Shown here: positions 52,389 through 62,650 of the stretch, in pieces | Position numbering within the stretch: position 1 is the stretch's first letter | Layout: each line of letters starts with the position of its first letter | Origin: Kordiimonas laminariae | GTDB taxonomy: Bacteria; Pseudomonadota; Alphaproteobacteria; Sphingomonadales; Kordiimonadaceae | NCBI RefSeq assembly: GCF_023008165.1 | Contig: NZ_JAKQZA010000006.1 | Location: forward strand, 124,001-188,000 | DNA length: 64,000 bases | Reading direction: 5' to 3' | Translations under genes and position numbers: made by a program | Notes under the pieces: generated by a model | Told to the model about the DNA's origin: nothing | Database searches by the model: none | The model's input: only the letters and a program-made list of their open reading frames with translations

Positions 52389-52735
52389 GCTTTGTCCCCT
52401 TTATCAACTGGCTTCTTGTCTGCCTCTTCAGTGGCATCTGCAAGACCTTGGGCTTCATGCTCACGGTTAGCCATAATATGCTCAGTGATTTCCTCTGGGC
52501 TCATACCCGGGCGGAGGCCTTCTTCCTTGCGTAGATCATTAAACGGATCAGCTTCACGCTCTGCTTCTGCAGCTAGAGTTTCGATACCATCACGAAATTC
52601 TGCCGTCAGCTCTCGCCCCTTACGCACGATACCACCAACTGCTCTCAGAAGTTTAGGCAACTCTTTAGGTCCGACAACAATAAGCGCCAGTACCCCAACA
52701 ATGAATATCTCCATTGCACCAATTTCAGGTATCAT
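52385..52735 (-). CDS. tatB: TatB twin-arginine translocase subunit
   Basis: 116 residues. One helix (AMEIFIVGVLALIVVGPKELP), then the amphipathic segment RAVGGIVRKGRELTAEFRDGI, and a charged tail. Forms the receptor complex with TatC. Overlaps tatC. Confidence 0.95.
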   Translation of the reverse strand: MIPEIGAMEIFIVGVLALIVVGPKELPKLLRAVGGIVRKGRELTAEFRDGIETLAAEAEREADPFNDLRKEEGLRPGMSPEEITEHIMANREHEAQGLADATEEADKKPVDKGDKA

Positions 52736-52758
52736 GGAATGGTTCCACCTTTAAAAGG

Positions 52759-52992
52759 TTAGCTTTCAGACTTTTCTTTAATGTCTGTATTAACCTTCGT
52801 TGCTTCACCTTCAATTGTTTTATCTTCAACTGATTTTGGCTCAGCAGTCTCTTCCTCAGTGCCTTCTTTCAGCCCCTTACGGAAGCTTGTGATGCCTTTG
52901 GCGACATCGCCCATCAGGCCTGAGATTTTACCACGCCCGAAAAGAAGAAGCGCCAATAGAACTACTAATGCAATTTGCCATGGTCCAGGCAT
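52759..52992 (-). CDS. tatA: TatA twin-arginine translocase pore subunit
   Basis: 77 residues from ATG 52992, placed by GGAGAG upstream; 53007 gives five more residues. PGPWQIALVVLLALLLFGRGKISGL contains the FGRGK hinge after the helix, followed by the amphipathic GDVAKGITSFRKGLKEG. Polymerises to form the export path. First of tatABC. Confidence 0.94.
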   Translation of the reverse strand: MPGPWQIALVVLLALLLFGRGKISGLMGDVAKGITSFRKGLKEGTEEETAEPKSVEDKTIEGEATKVNTDIKEKSES

Positions 52993-53034
52993 AGTCTCAC
53001 TCTCCATAAGCCGGAAATTCCGGTCATTTTATCA

Positions 53035-53835
53035 CTAAAGCAACAAACCCAGTTGCGTTGTCTCATTTATTGGTTCTTCAACAGCCGCATTTTCTTCACT
53101 CGCGGAAGGTGCTGCCTGAAGCTCCTCTTCTACTATTTCTTCACCCTGAAGATCACGTTCCTGTCTGATCTTTTCAGCGGCCTCGCGTTCAGATTTTGCG
53201 ATTGCTTCCTCTAGATCAATTTGGTTGTCATCTTCTTCATCTTCCGTGCTCTTACCTGGCTCAGGCATACCGCCCATTTTATCAAGGGCAACATCCACTG
53301 TATCGAGAAGACCTGCAGCCTTAAGCTCTTTAAGGCCAGGTAAGTCCTTGATGGATTCAATACCAAAGTGAATAAGAAATTCATCTGTAGTGCCGTATGT
53401 GACCGGTCTACCCGGCGTTTTACGGCGTCCCATAAGTTTCACCCAACCCGCTTCTATAAGAACATCCAATGTTCCTTTAGATATGGTAACACCGCGGATA
53501 TCTTCAATCTCTGCTCTGGTCACTGGTTGGTGATATGCAATGATTGAAAGCGTTTCCACTGCAGCTCGAGAAAGCTTGCGAGGTTCGTCCACTTCCTTGC
53601 GCAAAAGGAAAGAAAGATCACTCGCAGTACGGAACATATATTTATCAGCGACAAGCACGAGGTTTACGCCGCGCGTGCTGTATTCTTCTATAAGGGCTTC
53701 AATATGGGCCTCTACTTCAACACCTTCTGGCATACGCTCCGCAATATCACTGGGCGACAACGGCTGTTCGCTTGCGAACAGGATCGCTTCCACCATTCTG
53801 CGATGTTCCATTTGCCTATCTGTCGTCTCAGTCAT
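53035..53835 (-). CDS. scpB: ScpB chromosome-segregation protein, extended
   Basis: 266 residues from ATG 53835, whose codon overlaps the scpA stop (ATGACTGA). Winged-helix core: EHRRMVEAILFASEQPLSPSDIAERMP, LSRAAVETLSIIAYHQPVTRAEIEDIRGV, GRRKTPGRPVTYGTTDEFL. The last 90 residues are acidic (TEDEEDDNQIDLEEAIAKSE) and not part of the ScpB core. Clamps the SMC-ScpA condensin complex. Confidence 0.93.
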   Translation of the reverse strand: MTETTDRQMEHRRMVEAILFASEQPLSPSDIAERMPEGVEVEAHIEALIEEYSTRGVNLVLVADKYMFRTASDLSFLLRKEVDEPRKLSRAAVETLSIIAYHQPVTRAEIEDIRGVTISKGTLDVLIEAGWVKLMGRRKTPGRPVTYGTTDEFLIHFGIESIKDLPGLKELKAAGLLDTVDVALDKMGGMPEPGKSTEDEEDDNQIDLEEAIAKSEREAAEKIRQERDLQGEEIVEEELQAAPSASEENAAVEEPINETTQLGLLL

Positions 53836-54652
53836 TCGTTGCAGTATCCTTGGTCCGGTCATCCTCATCCCGGTGTCTTAAATATATTGGTCCAAACGCT
53901 TCCATCTGGCGCAAATCAGCCTGTCCTTGCCGCGCTAACTCTAGGCTTGCAGCGAACATACTGGCAAGTGCAGACTTACGCAGTCTTTGATCTTTCAATT
54001 CTTCCGGCAGAAAGGTTGAAAGCGTTGACCATGTAAATGCAGTGCCAATCAGGTCTGAAAGGCGTTCGATCGCGTCTTCTAGCGCAAAAACAGGTCTGCG
54101 CTCAATTTTTATTTCGGTAACGGTGTGTTTTTGTCGATTATCAGCATATGCACGAAGAAGTTCATAGAGCGTCACATCATAAGCCCCGTTCTTCATCAGC
54201 TTCAGCCCCTCAGGTGCACCGCGACGAAAAACATCTCTCCCCATACGGTCACGCCCCATAATCTGGGCGCCCACCTCACGCATAGCCTCAAGCCTTTGCA
54301 GGCGAAGTTGCAGGCGGAAAGCAAGCTCTTCCGCACTTGGTTCTTCATCATTCTCTTCTTTTGGAAGCAGCAGACGGGATTTGAGGTAAGCAAGCCAAGC
54401 GGCCATTACCAGATAATCAGCAGCCAACTCAAGTTTCAATCGCCTTGCCGCAGAAACAAACTCCAGGAATTGTTCCACCAGCTCAAGAATTGAAATCTGA
54501 GCCAGATCCACTTTTTGAGCGCGCGCAAGTGTAAGAAGTACATCTAGAGGGCCTTCAAAGCCCTCCATATGCAGTACAAGCTGGTTTGGATCACCCTCAG
54601 CGGTATCAATCCGCTCCTGTACCGGGCTATCCTCTTCAAACACTTCTGCCAT
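53828..54652 (-). CDS. scpA: ScpA chromosome-segregation protein
   Basis: 274 residues. LVLHMEGFEGPLDVLLTLARAQKVDLAQISI is the ScpA N-terminal signature; AADYLVMAAWLAYLKSRLLLP follows, and the C-terminal winged helix ends near REGQADLRQ. Kleisin subunit bridging SMC heads. Its ATG overlaps the stop of the S2P-like gene by one base. Confidence 0.95.
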   Translation of the reverse strand: MAEVFEEDSPVQERIDTAEGDPNQLVLHMEGFEGPLDVLLTLARAQKVDLAQISILELVEQFLEFVSAARRLKLELAADYLVMAAWLAYLKSRLLLPKEENDEEPSAEELAFRLQLRLQRLEAMREVGAQIMGRDRMGRDVFRRGAPEGLKLMKNGAYDVTLYELLRAYADNRQKHTVTEIKIERRPVFALEDAIERLSDLIGTAFTWSTLSTFLPEELKDQRLRKSALASMFAASLELARQGQADLRQMEAFGPIYLRHRDEDDRTKDTATND

Positions 54653-55299
54653 TAAACACCCACGAGTGACGCAACAAAATTCATCATAAAGAAAGCAGGA
54701 TACACGATTACCATTGGTAATAGGAAGAATATCCCAAGCAGGATGAAAAACCCATATGGTTCAAGCGCTCTGAATTTCTGCGCAGCTTCATACGGCAGGT
54801 AATGTTCAAGCACTTTACCACCATCAAGCCCGGGCAATGGAATAAGCCCAATAATGAAGAAGAAGGAAGAAAGCATCACACCTGCTTGCGCAGTTTGGGT
54901 TACCCAATCTTGTGGCGTAAAGCCAAAACTGCCGCTGAAACGCCAAACATATGCCCAGAAAATAATCATCGCGAGCAAAGATGCCGGGCCAGAGATAGCA
55001 ACATAGAGAAGGCCCTTATTGATATCTTTAAAGTTGCCTGGGTTAATCTGAATTGGCTTCGCCATTCCAAACAGAATTGGCAGTTGCAGCACAACAAAAG
55101 CTACAACAGGCACCACACCTGTCCAGATGGGGTCTGCGTGAACCAGTGGATTAGCGGATAGCCTACCACTTTGCTCCACACTCCAATCACCCATTTTATG
55201 CGCTACATATCCTCTGAGTGCTTCACGCCATGTAACAGCAAGTAAAAACGGCAATGCCATAATACTTACTTCATAAAGTTTTTGATTCAGATCAAACAC
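54652..55299 (-). CDS. site-2-protease homologue with lost HExxH motif
   Basis: 215 residues, GTG start at 55299, six hydrophobic segments. GYVAHKMGDWSVEQSGRLSANPLVHADPIWTG is the M50B family signature, and GLIPLPGLDGGKVL holds the LDG motif. The metal-binding HExxH is REALR (WREALRGYVAHKMGD), both His replaced by Arg, so zinc catalysis is unlikely. Family members at this locus usually read FHEAAHG. It lies in the nagZ-to-scpA operon, overlapping scpA. Confidence 0.85.
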   Translation of the reverse strand: MFDLNQKLYEVSIMALPFLLAVTWREALRGYVAHKMGDWSVEQSGRLSANPLVHADPIWTGVVPVVAFVVLQLPILFGMAKPIQINPGNFKDINKGLLYVAISGPASLLAMIIFWAYVWRFSGSFGFTPQDWVTQTAQAGVMLSSFFFIIGLIPLPGLDGGKVLEHYLPYEAAQKFRALEPYGFFILLGIFFLLPMVIVYPAFFMMNFVASLVGV

Positions 55300-55311
55300 T
55301 TAATCAACTTT

Positions 55312-56319
55312 CTAAAACTTTGACATTAATTCTTCGAGACGACGTTTCACATCGGCCCGGTCAATCATCGGTGCCTGTTCTACATTACGTACCAGGGTAG
55401 CAATACGCTTTTCAAATCCAGCATTAACCTCATCACAGGCAGAAACGACTTCTTCCATTTCAGCCATATCACCATTGCAGTGAAGAAGCAGATCACAGCC
55501 AGCTTCCAAAGCCTCTTTTGAACGTTCTGCGAAGCTACCTGACAGTGCTTTCATAGAAAGATCGTCCGTCATCAACAGCCCAGAGAAACCCATCTTCATA
55601 CGAATGGTACGCGCAATAACCTGCCTTGAAAGCGTAGCGGGCTTTTCGCTATCTAGGGCGCTGTATACAATATGAGCTGTCATTGCAAATGGCGCATCCT
55701 TTAACGCTTTGAAAGGTGCAAAATCCATTTCTTCAAGCTCTGCAACAGGCGTATCAACAACAGGAAGTTTCAAATGACTATCAACCATCGCCCGGCCATG
55801 CCCCGGAATATGCTTCACAACCGGCAGCACACCACCTTCCTGTAAAGCGTCGACTGTAATTCTGCCAAGAGCAGCTACGAGACTTGGATCACCGGAGAAA
55901 GCACGATCACCAATAATCGCATCTGCTTCCTTTTGTCGAACATCGAGAAGCGGCAAACAATTTACGTTAACTCCAACCTTGCGGAGATCATCCGCCATAA
56001 GGCGACAGTTTAAGCGTAGTGCACTCGCCGCTAAAGTTGGGTCCTTGAGCGCCATTTCACCGAAAACACCCATCGGCGGATATTTACGCCAGTGTGGTTC
56101 TGCCATTCGCTGAACACGACCACCTTCCTGATCAATCAGGATAGGTACTTTATGACGCCCCACCGAACGTTTCAGATCAGAGGTAAGCTTACTAAGCTGA
56201 GCTTTGTCCTCAACATTACGTGCAAAAAGAATAAACCCAGCAGGTTTATTCTTTTGGAAAAAAGCAAATTCAGCTTCTGTTAGTTCAGGGCCAGAACACC
56301 CAAATATAATCGGCTTCAT
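55312..56319 (-). CDS. nagZ: beta-N-acetylhexosaminidase NagZ
   Basis: 335 residues, GH3 family. IDQEGGRVQRM, VVKHIPGHGRAMVDSHLKLP (catalytic His loop), and LLMTDDLSMKAL with the nucleophile Asp. Cleaves N-acetylglucosamine from muropeptides in the cytoplasm during wall recycling. Length typical (330-345). Confidence 0.95.
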   Translation of the reverse strand: MKPIIFGCSGPELTEAEFAFFQKNKPAGFILFARNVEDKAQLSKLTSDLKRSVGRHKVPILIDQEGGRVQRMAEPHWRKYPPMGVFGEMALKDPTLAASALRLNCRLMADDLRKVGVNVNCLPLLDVRQKEADAIIGDRAFSGDPSLVAALGRITVDALQEGGVLPVVKHIPGHGRAMVDSHLKLPVVDTPVAELEEMDFAPFKALKDAPFAMTAHIVYSALDSEKPATLSRQVIARTIRMKMGFSGLLMTDDLSMKALSGSFAERSKEALEAGCDLLLHCNGDMAEMEEVVSACDEVNAGFEKRIATLVRNVEQAPMIDRADVKRRLEELMSKF

Positions 56320-56328
56320 ACTTCAGGC

Positions 56329-57129
56329 CTACGGAGTAACCACGATACAGGCTTGCTGTCCTGCTCTCAATGCTAAACAAGTTTGATCCGCTTCAGCACG
56401 ATTATCAAACGGACCAACACGAAGACGATAAAGTGTACGGCCGCCGGTATCCACAGATTCGTATATGGAAGATTTCTCTTTTAAATATTCGTAAAACTTA
56501 CCTCGGATGCCGACCCATGCCCGTTTCGCACTAGGCTCTGAACCATAGGCGCCAAGCTGGATACGAAACTTACCTTCCATAATATCAACTGGCTTCTCTT
56601 CAACTTGAGCCGGTGTTTCGCTAGCCGCCACTTCTGGCTTAGGTTCTTCTTTCACTGGTGCCGAGGTTGGATCTTCCACCTTCGGCTGGTCTACAACTGC
56701 AGGTGTTTTATCCCCTGTTACAGCAGCAGCGATATCGCCCACAGGATCTTCTGGTAACTCCTCAACAGGTTTTTCAGGTTGTGTGCCAAGTTCCACGCTT
56801 TGTCGCGGCTTTGTGCCGTCAACCTGATTGAACACCTCTTTGTCTTGATGTGCCACCTGCATTCCACCAACATCTGCTGGCTTTTCCTTAAAAGCAGTTT
56901 CAGGTGCTGCAACATGCTTAGCAGGCCCAGAAGAAGCACTGTCGTAAAGATACCAGACAACTGAAGCAAACAGAGCAATTGTGACAACCGCGCCAACACC
57001 TGTTGCGATCCAAAGTTTTTTGGACCCCATCACTGATGCCGTCTGTTCCTCTTCATCTTCAGGAACCGGCTGCAACCACGGCGGAATATCTTTTTGCCCG
57101 CCTAACCCTGTTTGCTCTTCATCATTCAT
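56329..57129 (-). CDS. SPOR-domain cell-wall-binding protein
   Basis: 266 residues. Short cytoplasmic N-terminus, one helix (LWIATGVGAVVTIALFASVVWYLY), a long Pro/Glu-rich periplasmic linker, and a C-terminal SPOR domain (KFRIQLGAYGSEPSAKRAWVGIRGKFYEYL, TLYRLRVGPFDNRAEADQTC). SPOR domains bind denuded glycan at the division septum. Between argS and nagZ, its common position. Confidence 0.92.
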   Translation of the reverse strand: MNDEEQTGLGGQKDIPPWLQPVPEDEEEQTASVMGSKKLWIATGVGAVVTIALFASVVWYLYDSASSGPAKHVAAPETAFKEKPADVGGMQVAHQDKEVFNQVDGTKPRQSVELGTQPEKPVEELPEDPVGDIAAAVTGDKTPAVVDQPKVEDPTSAPVKEEPKPEVAASETPAQVEEKPVDIMEGKFRIQLGAYGSEPSAKRAWVGIRGKFYEYLKEKSSIYESVDTGGRTLYRLRVGPFDNRAEADQTCLALRAGQQACIVVTP

Positions 57130-57130
57130 C

Positions 57131-58882
57131 TTAGCGCATTTCCTCTACAGGCGTTACACCCAGCACTTCCAAACCGCTTGCAATAACAAGAGCTACACTG
57201 CGAATAAGCGCAAGGCGTGCTTTTGTCATTTCTTCATCACCATCAATGATGAAACGAAGGGACGGATTATCATTACCTTTATTCCAGAAAGTATGGAACT
57301 CAGAAGCAAGATCATAAAGGAAAAAGGCAATTCTGTGTGGCTCATGCGCCTCGGCTGCCGCTTCAACCATACGAGGCCACGCAGCACACTGCTGAATCAT
57401 TGCGATCTCACTTTCATGAGATAGTTTTGACACATCAGCGCCAGCCAGTGCTTCATCAGATGCATCCAGATCAGCAAAAGCAGCCTGTGCTTTACCGATT
57501 ACTGAACAGATACGCGCATGCGCATACTGCACATAAAATACCGGGTTATCCTTTGATTGCTCTGTCACCTTAGCGAAGTCAAAATCAAGCGGTGCATCGT
57601 TCTTACGTGTAAGCATGATGAAACGGGTTACATCACGCCCTACTTCATCAACTACATCACGCATGGTAATGAAGTTACCGGACCGCTTTGACATCTTGAA
57701 CGGTTCACCATCACGGAACAGGCGCACAAGCTGACAAAGCTTCACATCAAGATCGCCATCTTCCGCAAGGCCCTTAACCGCTGCCTGCATACGCTTTACG
57801 TAACCACCATGGTCAGCGCCCCAAACATTAATCATGTTTTTAAAGCCGCGCTGATATTTATCATAGTGGTAGGCGATGTCCGCACCAAAGTAGGTATAAT
57901 CACCGTTTGATTTCTGAAGTGCACGATCAACGTCATCACCAAAATCAGTCGCTCGGAACAAAGTTTGTTCACGAGCTTCCCAATCATCCGGCTTTTTGCC
58001 TTTAGGTGGCTCTAGAACGCCTTCATAAATATGGCCACGTGCGCGCAAATCAGCGATCACTTCATCAATACGGCCTGATTTATGAAGGGTCTTTTCTGAG
58101 AAAAACACCTCATGTTCAACACCAAGAACCTTGAGATCTTCCCGGATCAAGTCCATCATTGCGTCTGTCGCTTCATCACGGATGGTTTCGATCCATTCGC
58201 TTTCATCAGCATCAAGCCATTTATCGCCGTATTTTTCCTTAAGCATTTCACCAACAGGGATCAAATATTCACCTGGGTAAAGGCCTTCAGGAATAGCACC
58301 GATATCTCGGCCATGAGCTTCGCAGTAACGTAGGTAAGATGAACGAGCGAGCACATCGATTTGCCCGCCTGCATCATTAATCAAATATTCTTTGCTAACT
58401 TTAAAGCCTGCTTTTGACAGAAGGTTAGAAAGCGCATCACCAAACACAGCACCGCGTGTATGGCCCACATGCAGTGGTCCAGTTGGGTTTGCAGAAACAT
58501 ATTCCACATTCACTGGCTCACCAGCACCCATTTCGCTTGAACCAAACGCCTTACCATCTTCAAGGATGATCAGAACCTGATTTTGCCAGAATGAAGGCGC
58601 AAGGCGGAGGTTGATAAAACCTGGGCCCGCAATTTCAACAGCATCAACATCGCTCAGGCCTTCAAGCCTCGGTGCCAGCAGCTCTGCAATATCGCGCGGC
58701 TTACGTTTTGCCTGCTTTGAAAGCACGAGGGCTGCATTTGTTGCAATATCACCGTGGCTAGCGTCTCGTGGCGGCTCTACAGCAATATTTTTAGTATCTA
58801 GTGTTTCAGGGAGATCACCCGCTGCACTAAGGGCTGCAAGCTCAGTATCAATAATTCCCCGAAAGTGGGTAAAAACATTCAT
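57131..58882 (-). CDS. argS: arginyl-tRNA synthetase
   Basis: 583 residues, class [20 protein letters not shown] carries the HIGH-type motif, FKMSKRSGN the KMSKS motif; the ArgS N-terminal domain (about 1-90) and C-terminal anticodon-binding domain are present. The ATG overlaps the dgt stop (ATGA), so dgt and argS are coupled. Confidence 0.97.
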   Translation of the reverse strand: MNVFTHFRGIIDTELAALSAAGDLPETLDTKNIAVEPPRDASHGDIATNAALVLSKQAKRKPRDIAELLAPRLEGLSDVDAVEIAGPGFINLRLAPSFWQNQVLIILEDGKAFGSSEMGAGEPVNVEYVSANPTGPLHVGHTRGAVFGDALSNLLSKAGFKVSKEYLINDAGGQIDVLARSSYLRYCEAHGRDIGAIPEGLYPGEYLIPVGEMLKEKYGDKWLDADESEWIETIRDEATDAMMDLIREDLKVLGVEHEVFFSEKTLHKSGRIDEVIADLRARGHIYEGVLEPPKGKKPDDWEAREQTLFRATDFGDDVDRALQKSNGDYTYFGADIAYHYDKYQRGFKNMINVWGADHGGYVKRMQAAVKGLAEDGDLDVKLCQLVRLFRDGEPFKMSKRSGNFITMRDVVDEVGRDVTRFIMLTRKNDAPLDFDFAKVTEQSKDNPVFYVQYAHARICSVIGKAQAAFADLDASDEALAGADVSKLSHESEIAMIQQCAAWPRMVEAAAEAHEPHRIAFFLYDLASEFHTFWNKGNDNPSLRFIIDGDEEMTKARLALIRSVALVIASGLEVLGVTPVEEMR

Positions 58883-60090
58883 AGCGTTACTCTTGAAAGA
58901 TCGAATAGTTTCGCGTGCTCACGGAAAGCAAAACGGTCTGTCATACCGCCGATAAAATCGGCTACCACTCGGGCAGTTTCAGCAGACATCGGCTCACCGG
59001 CACGTTCGCTCCATTCGGTTGGCAAACATTCTGGCTCGGAGATATACAGATCAAATAGATCTTTCACCACCCTTTTTGCCTTACTTGCCATACGATTTAC
59101 CAAATAGTGGCGGTACATTTTTTCAAACAGGAAGGTTTTCAGTTCTTTTACAGCAATGCCCATATTTTTACCAAAGGCAATAGTTGGCTGACCAGCATTC
59201 CTGATATCATCCGGGTTTTGCGGGTCCAACGCCTTGATTCTACGTGTACTTTCAACCATCAAATCGCCAACCATGCGGCTAATCATACGGCGCACAAGTT
59301 CGTGGATCAGAATATCACGCGGCGCGTTTGGATAGGTAAGCATCACTTCATCAATGATTTGCGCTACAATAGGAATATTCTTGAGCTCATCAAATTCGAT
59401 AAGGCCTGCGCGCAAACCATCATCCAAATCATGGCTTGAATAAGCGATATCATCAGCAATTGCAGCAACCTGTGCTTCACCTGATGCATATGTATGCAAT
59501 TCCAGATCAAACTCAGGCAAGAATTCCTTAAAACCAAAAGGTAGTTCCTTTGGTGGGTTCTTATGATCAATTGGACCATCTACAAGTGGGCCGTTATGCT
59601 TAGCCAGACCTTCTAGCGCTTCCCATGTAAGGTTCAGGCCATCAAACTGAGCATAGCGATGCTCAAGTTTTGTAAGCTGACGCAAAGACTGTGCATTATG
59701 ATCAAAACCGTCATGATCTTTCATACATTCATTGAGAACCTGTTCACCAATATGCCCAAAAGGCGGATGACCAAGATCATGCGCCAGCGCAAGTGCCTCG
59801 CCTAGATCCTCATTCAAGTGCAAGGAACGACAAACAGAGCGTGCAATCTGCGCTACTTCAAGCGAATGCGTAAGGCGCGTACGGAAATGGTCACCTTCAT
59901 GGTAAACAAATACCTGTGTTTTGTGCTTCAAGCGCCGAAAACTTGAAGAATGAATCACTCTATCCCTATCGCGTTGATAACAGCTTCGGGACGGCACTTC
60001 AGGTTCTTTACACAAGCGACCTCGGCTTTGGGAAGGTATACATGCATATGGTGCAAGCGTTTCTTCATAATTAACCAAGGTATCGGTCAT
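58879..60090 (-). CDS. dgt: dGTPase-like HD-domain phosphohydrolase
   Basis: 403 residues. The HD motif runs [19 protein letters not shown] and [16 protein letters not shown] (H and HD metal ligands), with [15 protein letters not shown] as the third metal segment. Hydrolyses dNTPs to nucleoside and triphosphate. First gene of the long minus-strand operon down to the LytM gene. Confidence 0.94.
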   Translation of the reverse strand: MTDTLVNYEETLAPYACIPSQSRGRLCKEPEVPSRSCYQRDRDRVIHSSSFRRLKHKTQVFVYHEGDHFRTRLTHSLEVAQIARSVCRSLHLNEDLGEALALAHDLGHPPFGHIGEQVLNECMKDHDGFDHNAQSLRQLTKLEHRYAQFDGLNLTWEALEGLAKHNGPLVDGPIDHKNPPKELPFGFKEFLPEFDLELHTYASGEAQVAAIADDIAYSSHDLDDGLRAGLIEFDELKNIPIVAQIIDEVMLTYPNAPRDILIHELVRRMISRMVGDLMVESTRRIKALDPQNPDDIRNAGQPTIAFGKNMGIAVKELKTFLFEKMYRHYLVNRMASKAKRVVKDLFDLYISEPECLPTEWSERAGEPMSAETARVVADFIGGMTDRFAFREHAKLFDLSRVTL

Positions 60091-60261
60091 TAGTGTCTCC
60101 CTGAATCTATAAATTTTTGCTTATTGCAATAAGTTTTTCAGCACAGTATCCGCCCACATAAAAATGAGCAATAGCTAACGCCTAACTCACCACAGGAAAA
60201 TTGTATACAATTCGTTAACAATGTCGTTGCTCGTTAATATTTTATTAACTATACTATAAAA

Positions 60262-60759
60262 ATGATCAGTAACTGTTATAAATACGATGCCCTTTCTGTG
60301 GCTATGAATGTGGAATTTCAAAAACGCATTTTAGCGCATTGGGAAGATATTCGACAAAGCAGGAAGTTCCCTTCAAAACAGGATTTCCGACCGCAGAATT
60401 TCTCACGTTATCTTCCACAGTTAGCCATTGTTTCCTTCGATGACACCAACTTTTCTGATCGCCTGATTGGATCAACAGTGATCGAAATGCTGGGATATGC
60501 TATGGGTGCTCAGTATCAGGAAGACACACGCTTGGGCTACAACAGCCAAGCTTTGCGGCATGTGTTAGAGACATCGAAAGAAGAGGCACAGCCGCTTTAT
60601 TTTACTGGCGAACTTTCAGAAAATTCCATTTCGCCTGTTGAGTTTTGTGCACTGGCACTTCCTTTTAGCTTAAAAAGTGAAAAAGATGAATTCGATACAA
60701 TCATTCTAGCTTTCGAATTCCAGAAGAAATCCCTCCTGCACACACTTAAGCAAGCTTAA
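60262..60759 (+). CDS. PAS_5-family protein
   Basis: 165 residues. ILAHWEDIRQSRKFPSKQDFRPQNFSRYLPQLAIVSFD, then DRLIGSTVIEMLGYAMGAQYQEDT, matching the PAS_5 family (PF07310), nearly limited to alphaproteobacteria. A single sensory-type fold with no output domain. No clear Shine-Dalgarno. Ligand and role unknown. Confidence 0.82.
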   Translation: MISNCYKYDALSVAMNVEFQKRILAHWEDIRQSRKFPSKQDFRPQNFSRYLPQLAIVSFDDTNFSDRLIGSTVIEMLGYAMGAQYQEDTRLGYNSQALRHVLETSKEEAQPLYFTGELSENSISPVEFCALALPFSLKSEKDEFDTIILAFEFQKKSLLHTLKQA

Positions 60760-60850
60760 TCATACTTTTTTTTTCATGTAATTTGATTATTAAGCTTCAT
60801 ATGCTTACATATGGCTTGAATACTTCATTATTTGACGTTGGCAGAGTACC

Positions 60851-61192
60851 ATGACCGAACAAGCAACTCCTGTTTCAATTAGCGAGAACGCGGCTAAACG
60901 CGTTGCCGCTCTTATTGAGCAACAAGGAAATCCAAACCTGAAATTACGCCTTTCTGTATCTGGTGGAGGGTGTAGCGGTTTCCAATACGGTTTTGAATTT
61001 GATGAAGAACAGAAATCTGATGATATCGTTGTGGAGCGTGATGGTGTAACCATGCTTGTTGATGGTATGTCCCTGCTCTATCTGATGGGTTCAGAAGTAG
61101 ATTTTGTTGAAGACCTTGTCGGCGCATCATTTCAAGTGGTGAACCCTAATGCCACAGCGAATTGTGGCTGCGGCTCATCCTTCTCCATTTAA
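60851..61192 (+). CDS. erpA: iron-sulfur cluster insertion protein ErpA
   Basis: 113 residues, A-type carrier. ISENAAKRVAALIEQQGN, LRLSVSGGGCSGFQYGFEF, and NCGCGSSFSI hold the three cluster cysteines. Delivers [Fe-S] clusters to target enzymes. Followed 16 bp later by xthA, the usual pair in this class. Confidence 0.95.
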   Translation: MTEQATPVSISENAAKRVAALIEQQGNPNLKLRLSVSGGGCSGFQYGFEFDEEQKSDDIVVERDGVTMLVDGMSLLYLMGSEVDFVEDLVGASFQVVNPNATANCGCGSSFSI

Positions 61193-61208
61193 ACCAAGGA
61201 CCACATCT

Positions 61209-61997
61209 GTGAAAATTGCTACCTTTAACATCAACGGCGTTAAAGCACGCCTTCCTCGTGTTCTTGAATGGCTTGAAGAATTTAATCCTGATGTTGCCTG
61301 CCTACAGGAAATCAAAAGCATAGATGAAAACTTCCCGCGTCTTGAATTTGAAGAAAAAGGCTGGAATGTAGAAACCCATGGCCAGAAGTCCTTTAATGGT
61401 GTTGCAATCCTTTCAAAACACCCGATTGAAGATATCATGCGCCGTCTGCCTGATCTTGACAGCAGTGAGTGCGAAGAAGATGAGCAAGCACGCTATATTG
61501 AAGCCACGGTTAAAGGCGTGCGTGTAGCCTCTATTTACCTTCCAAACGGTAATCCACGTCCCGGCCCGAAATTTGATTATAAGCTCAGCTGGATGGACCG
61601 TCTTATCAAACGTGCAGAATACCTGAGAACACTTGAAATTCCCGTTGTGCTTGCTGGCGATTATAATGTGATTCCATTTGATGAAGACTGCCACAACCCA
61701 GCTGCATGGACAGAAGATGCTCTAACCCAACCGGAAAGCCGGGCGCGTCTGCGTACGCTGTGGAATATGGGATACACAGACTCTATCCGCCAGATCACAC
61801 CTCGCGGACCAATGTACAGCTATTGGGATTTCCAGCGCGGTGCATGGCAGAAAGACCACGGCATCAGAATTGATCACCTGCTTCTATCACCACAGGCCGC
61901 TGATATTCTTAAAGATGCCAAGGTAGACCGCATACCACGTGGTAAAGAAAAACCAAGCGACCACACGCCTGTATGGGTAGAACTAGATATCGCTTAA
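61209..61997 (+). CDS. xthA: exonuclease III
   Basis: 262 residues from GTG 61209 (AAGGA 8 bases upstream); the longer reading into erpA is an overlap artefact. KIATFNINGVKARLPRVLEWL, VACLQEIKS (metal Glu), GDYNVIPFDED, and KPSDHTPVWVEL are the ExoIII/EEP signatures. AP endonuclease and 3'-5' exonuclease of base-excision repair. Confidence 0.95.
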   Translation: MKIATFNINGVKARLPRVLEWLEEFNPDVACLQEIKSIDENFPRLEFEEKGWNVETHGQKSFNGVAILSKHPIEDIMRRLPDLDSSECEEDEQARYIEATVKGVRVASIYLPNGNPRPGPKFDYKLSWMDRLIKRAEYLRTLEIPVVLAGDYNVIPFDEDCHNPAAWTEDALTQPESRARLRTLWNMGYTDSIRQITPRGPMYSYWDFQRGAWQKDHGIRIDHLLLSPQAADILKDAKVDRIPRGKEKPSDHTPVWVELDIA

Positions 61998-62023
61998 AGA
62001 ATATGATGCCTGAGCATTAAGTC

Positions 62024-62485
62024 TTAGGCATCAACAGTTTCGTATTTCTGACCTTCACGATTATTCTGCGGCTGACCAAGCTCTGCATGGCTCGGGGTCA
62101 CATACTCATCGATGTTTACGATCTGGTTCTCTGAATCTACGTGCACTGCTCGGGATACACGGCCAGGAAGATCTTTGGCGGGAACAAACTCATATCCCAT
62201 AATGATAGCCAGGTCCCCCTTGGAAAACTGGTGTGCAGCTGCCCCATTTAGACAAATCACACCAGAACCTTCAGTACCTTCGATCACATAAGTGGTAATA
62301 CGCTCGCCGTTAGTGATATTCATTACATCTACTGCAGTGTTCGGCAAAAGCCCCGACGCACGCAGTAAAATTGGATCAACAGTGATTGAACCAATATAGT
62401 CAAGCTCGGCACCCGTGATTGTTACACGGTGAAGTTTGCCGTACATAAACTGCCTAAGGGCACCATCAAAAACTAGATTACTCAC
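62024..62485 (-). CDS. panD: aspartate 1-decarboxylase, C-terminally extended
   Basis: 153 residues from GTG 62485; ATG 62446 gives 140. LRQFMYGKLHRVTITGAELDYIGSITVD holds the self-cleavage Gly-Ser (Ser33, future pyruvoyl group), and GVICLNGAAAHQFSKGDLAIIMGY completes the core. Makes beta-alanine for pantothenate. After the core there are about 45 more residues (ending in an Asn/Gln/Glu-rich segment) than in the usual 126-residue enzyme. Confidence 0.9.
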   Translation of the reverse strand: MSNLVFDGALRQFMYGKLHRVTITGAELDYIGSITVDPILLRASGLLPNTAVDVMNITNGERITTYVIEGTEGSGVICLNGAAAHQFSKGDLAIIMGYEFVPAKDLPGRVSRAVHVDSENQIVNIDEYVTPSHAELGQPQNNREGQKYETVDA

Positions 62486-62603
62486 TCTATGAGTTCCTCT
62501 GCCAATACACATGCATCATCACACATGGCGCGATATGGCGTGATTAAGGGTGAAGGTCAAGGAAAAGAGAAAAATATTCACACTCTTTAGAATGCAGGCA
62601 ATA

Positions 62604-62630
62604 AAAAAGCCGGGAAAGCCCCGGCTTTTT
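62604..62630 (-). terminator. terminator after the multispanning membrane protein gene
   Basis: AAAAAGCCGGG-AAAGC-CCCGGCTTTTT; A and T on both sides. Confidence 0.92.
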
Positions 62631-62650
62631 AGGTTGTTTATCTAATAAAG

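Noticed and set aside
61149-61208. N-terminal extension of exonuclease III overlapping erpA
   Set aside because: GTG 61209 has a good ribosome site and matches the family start.
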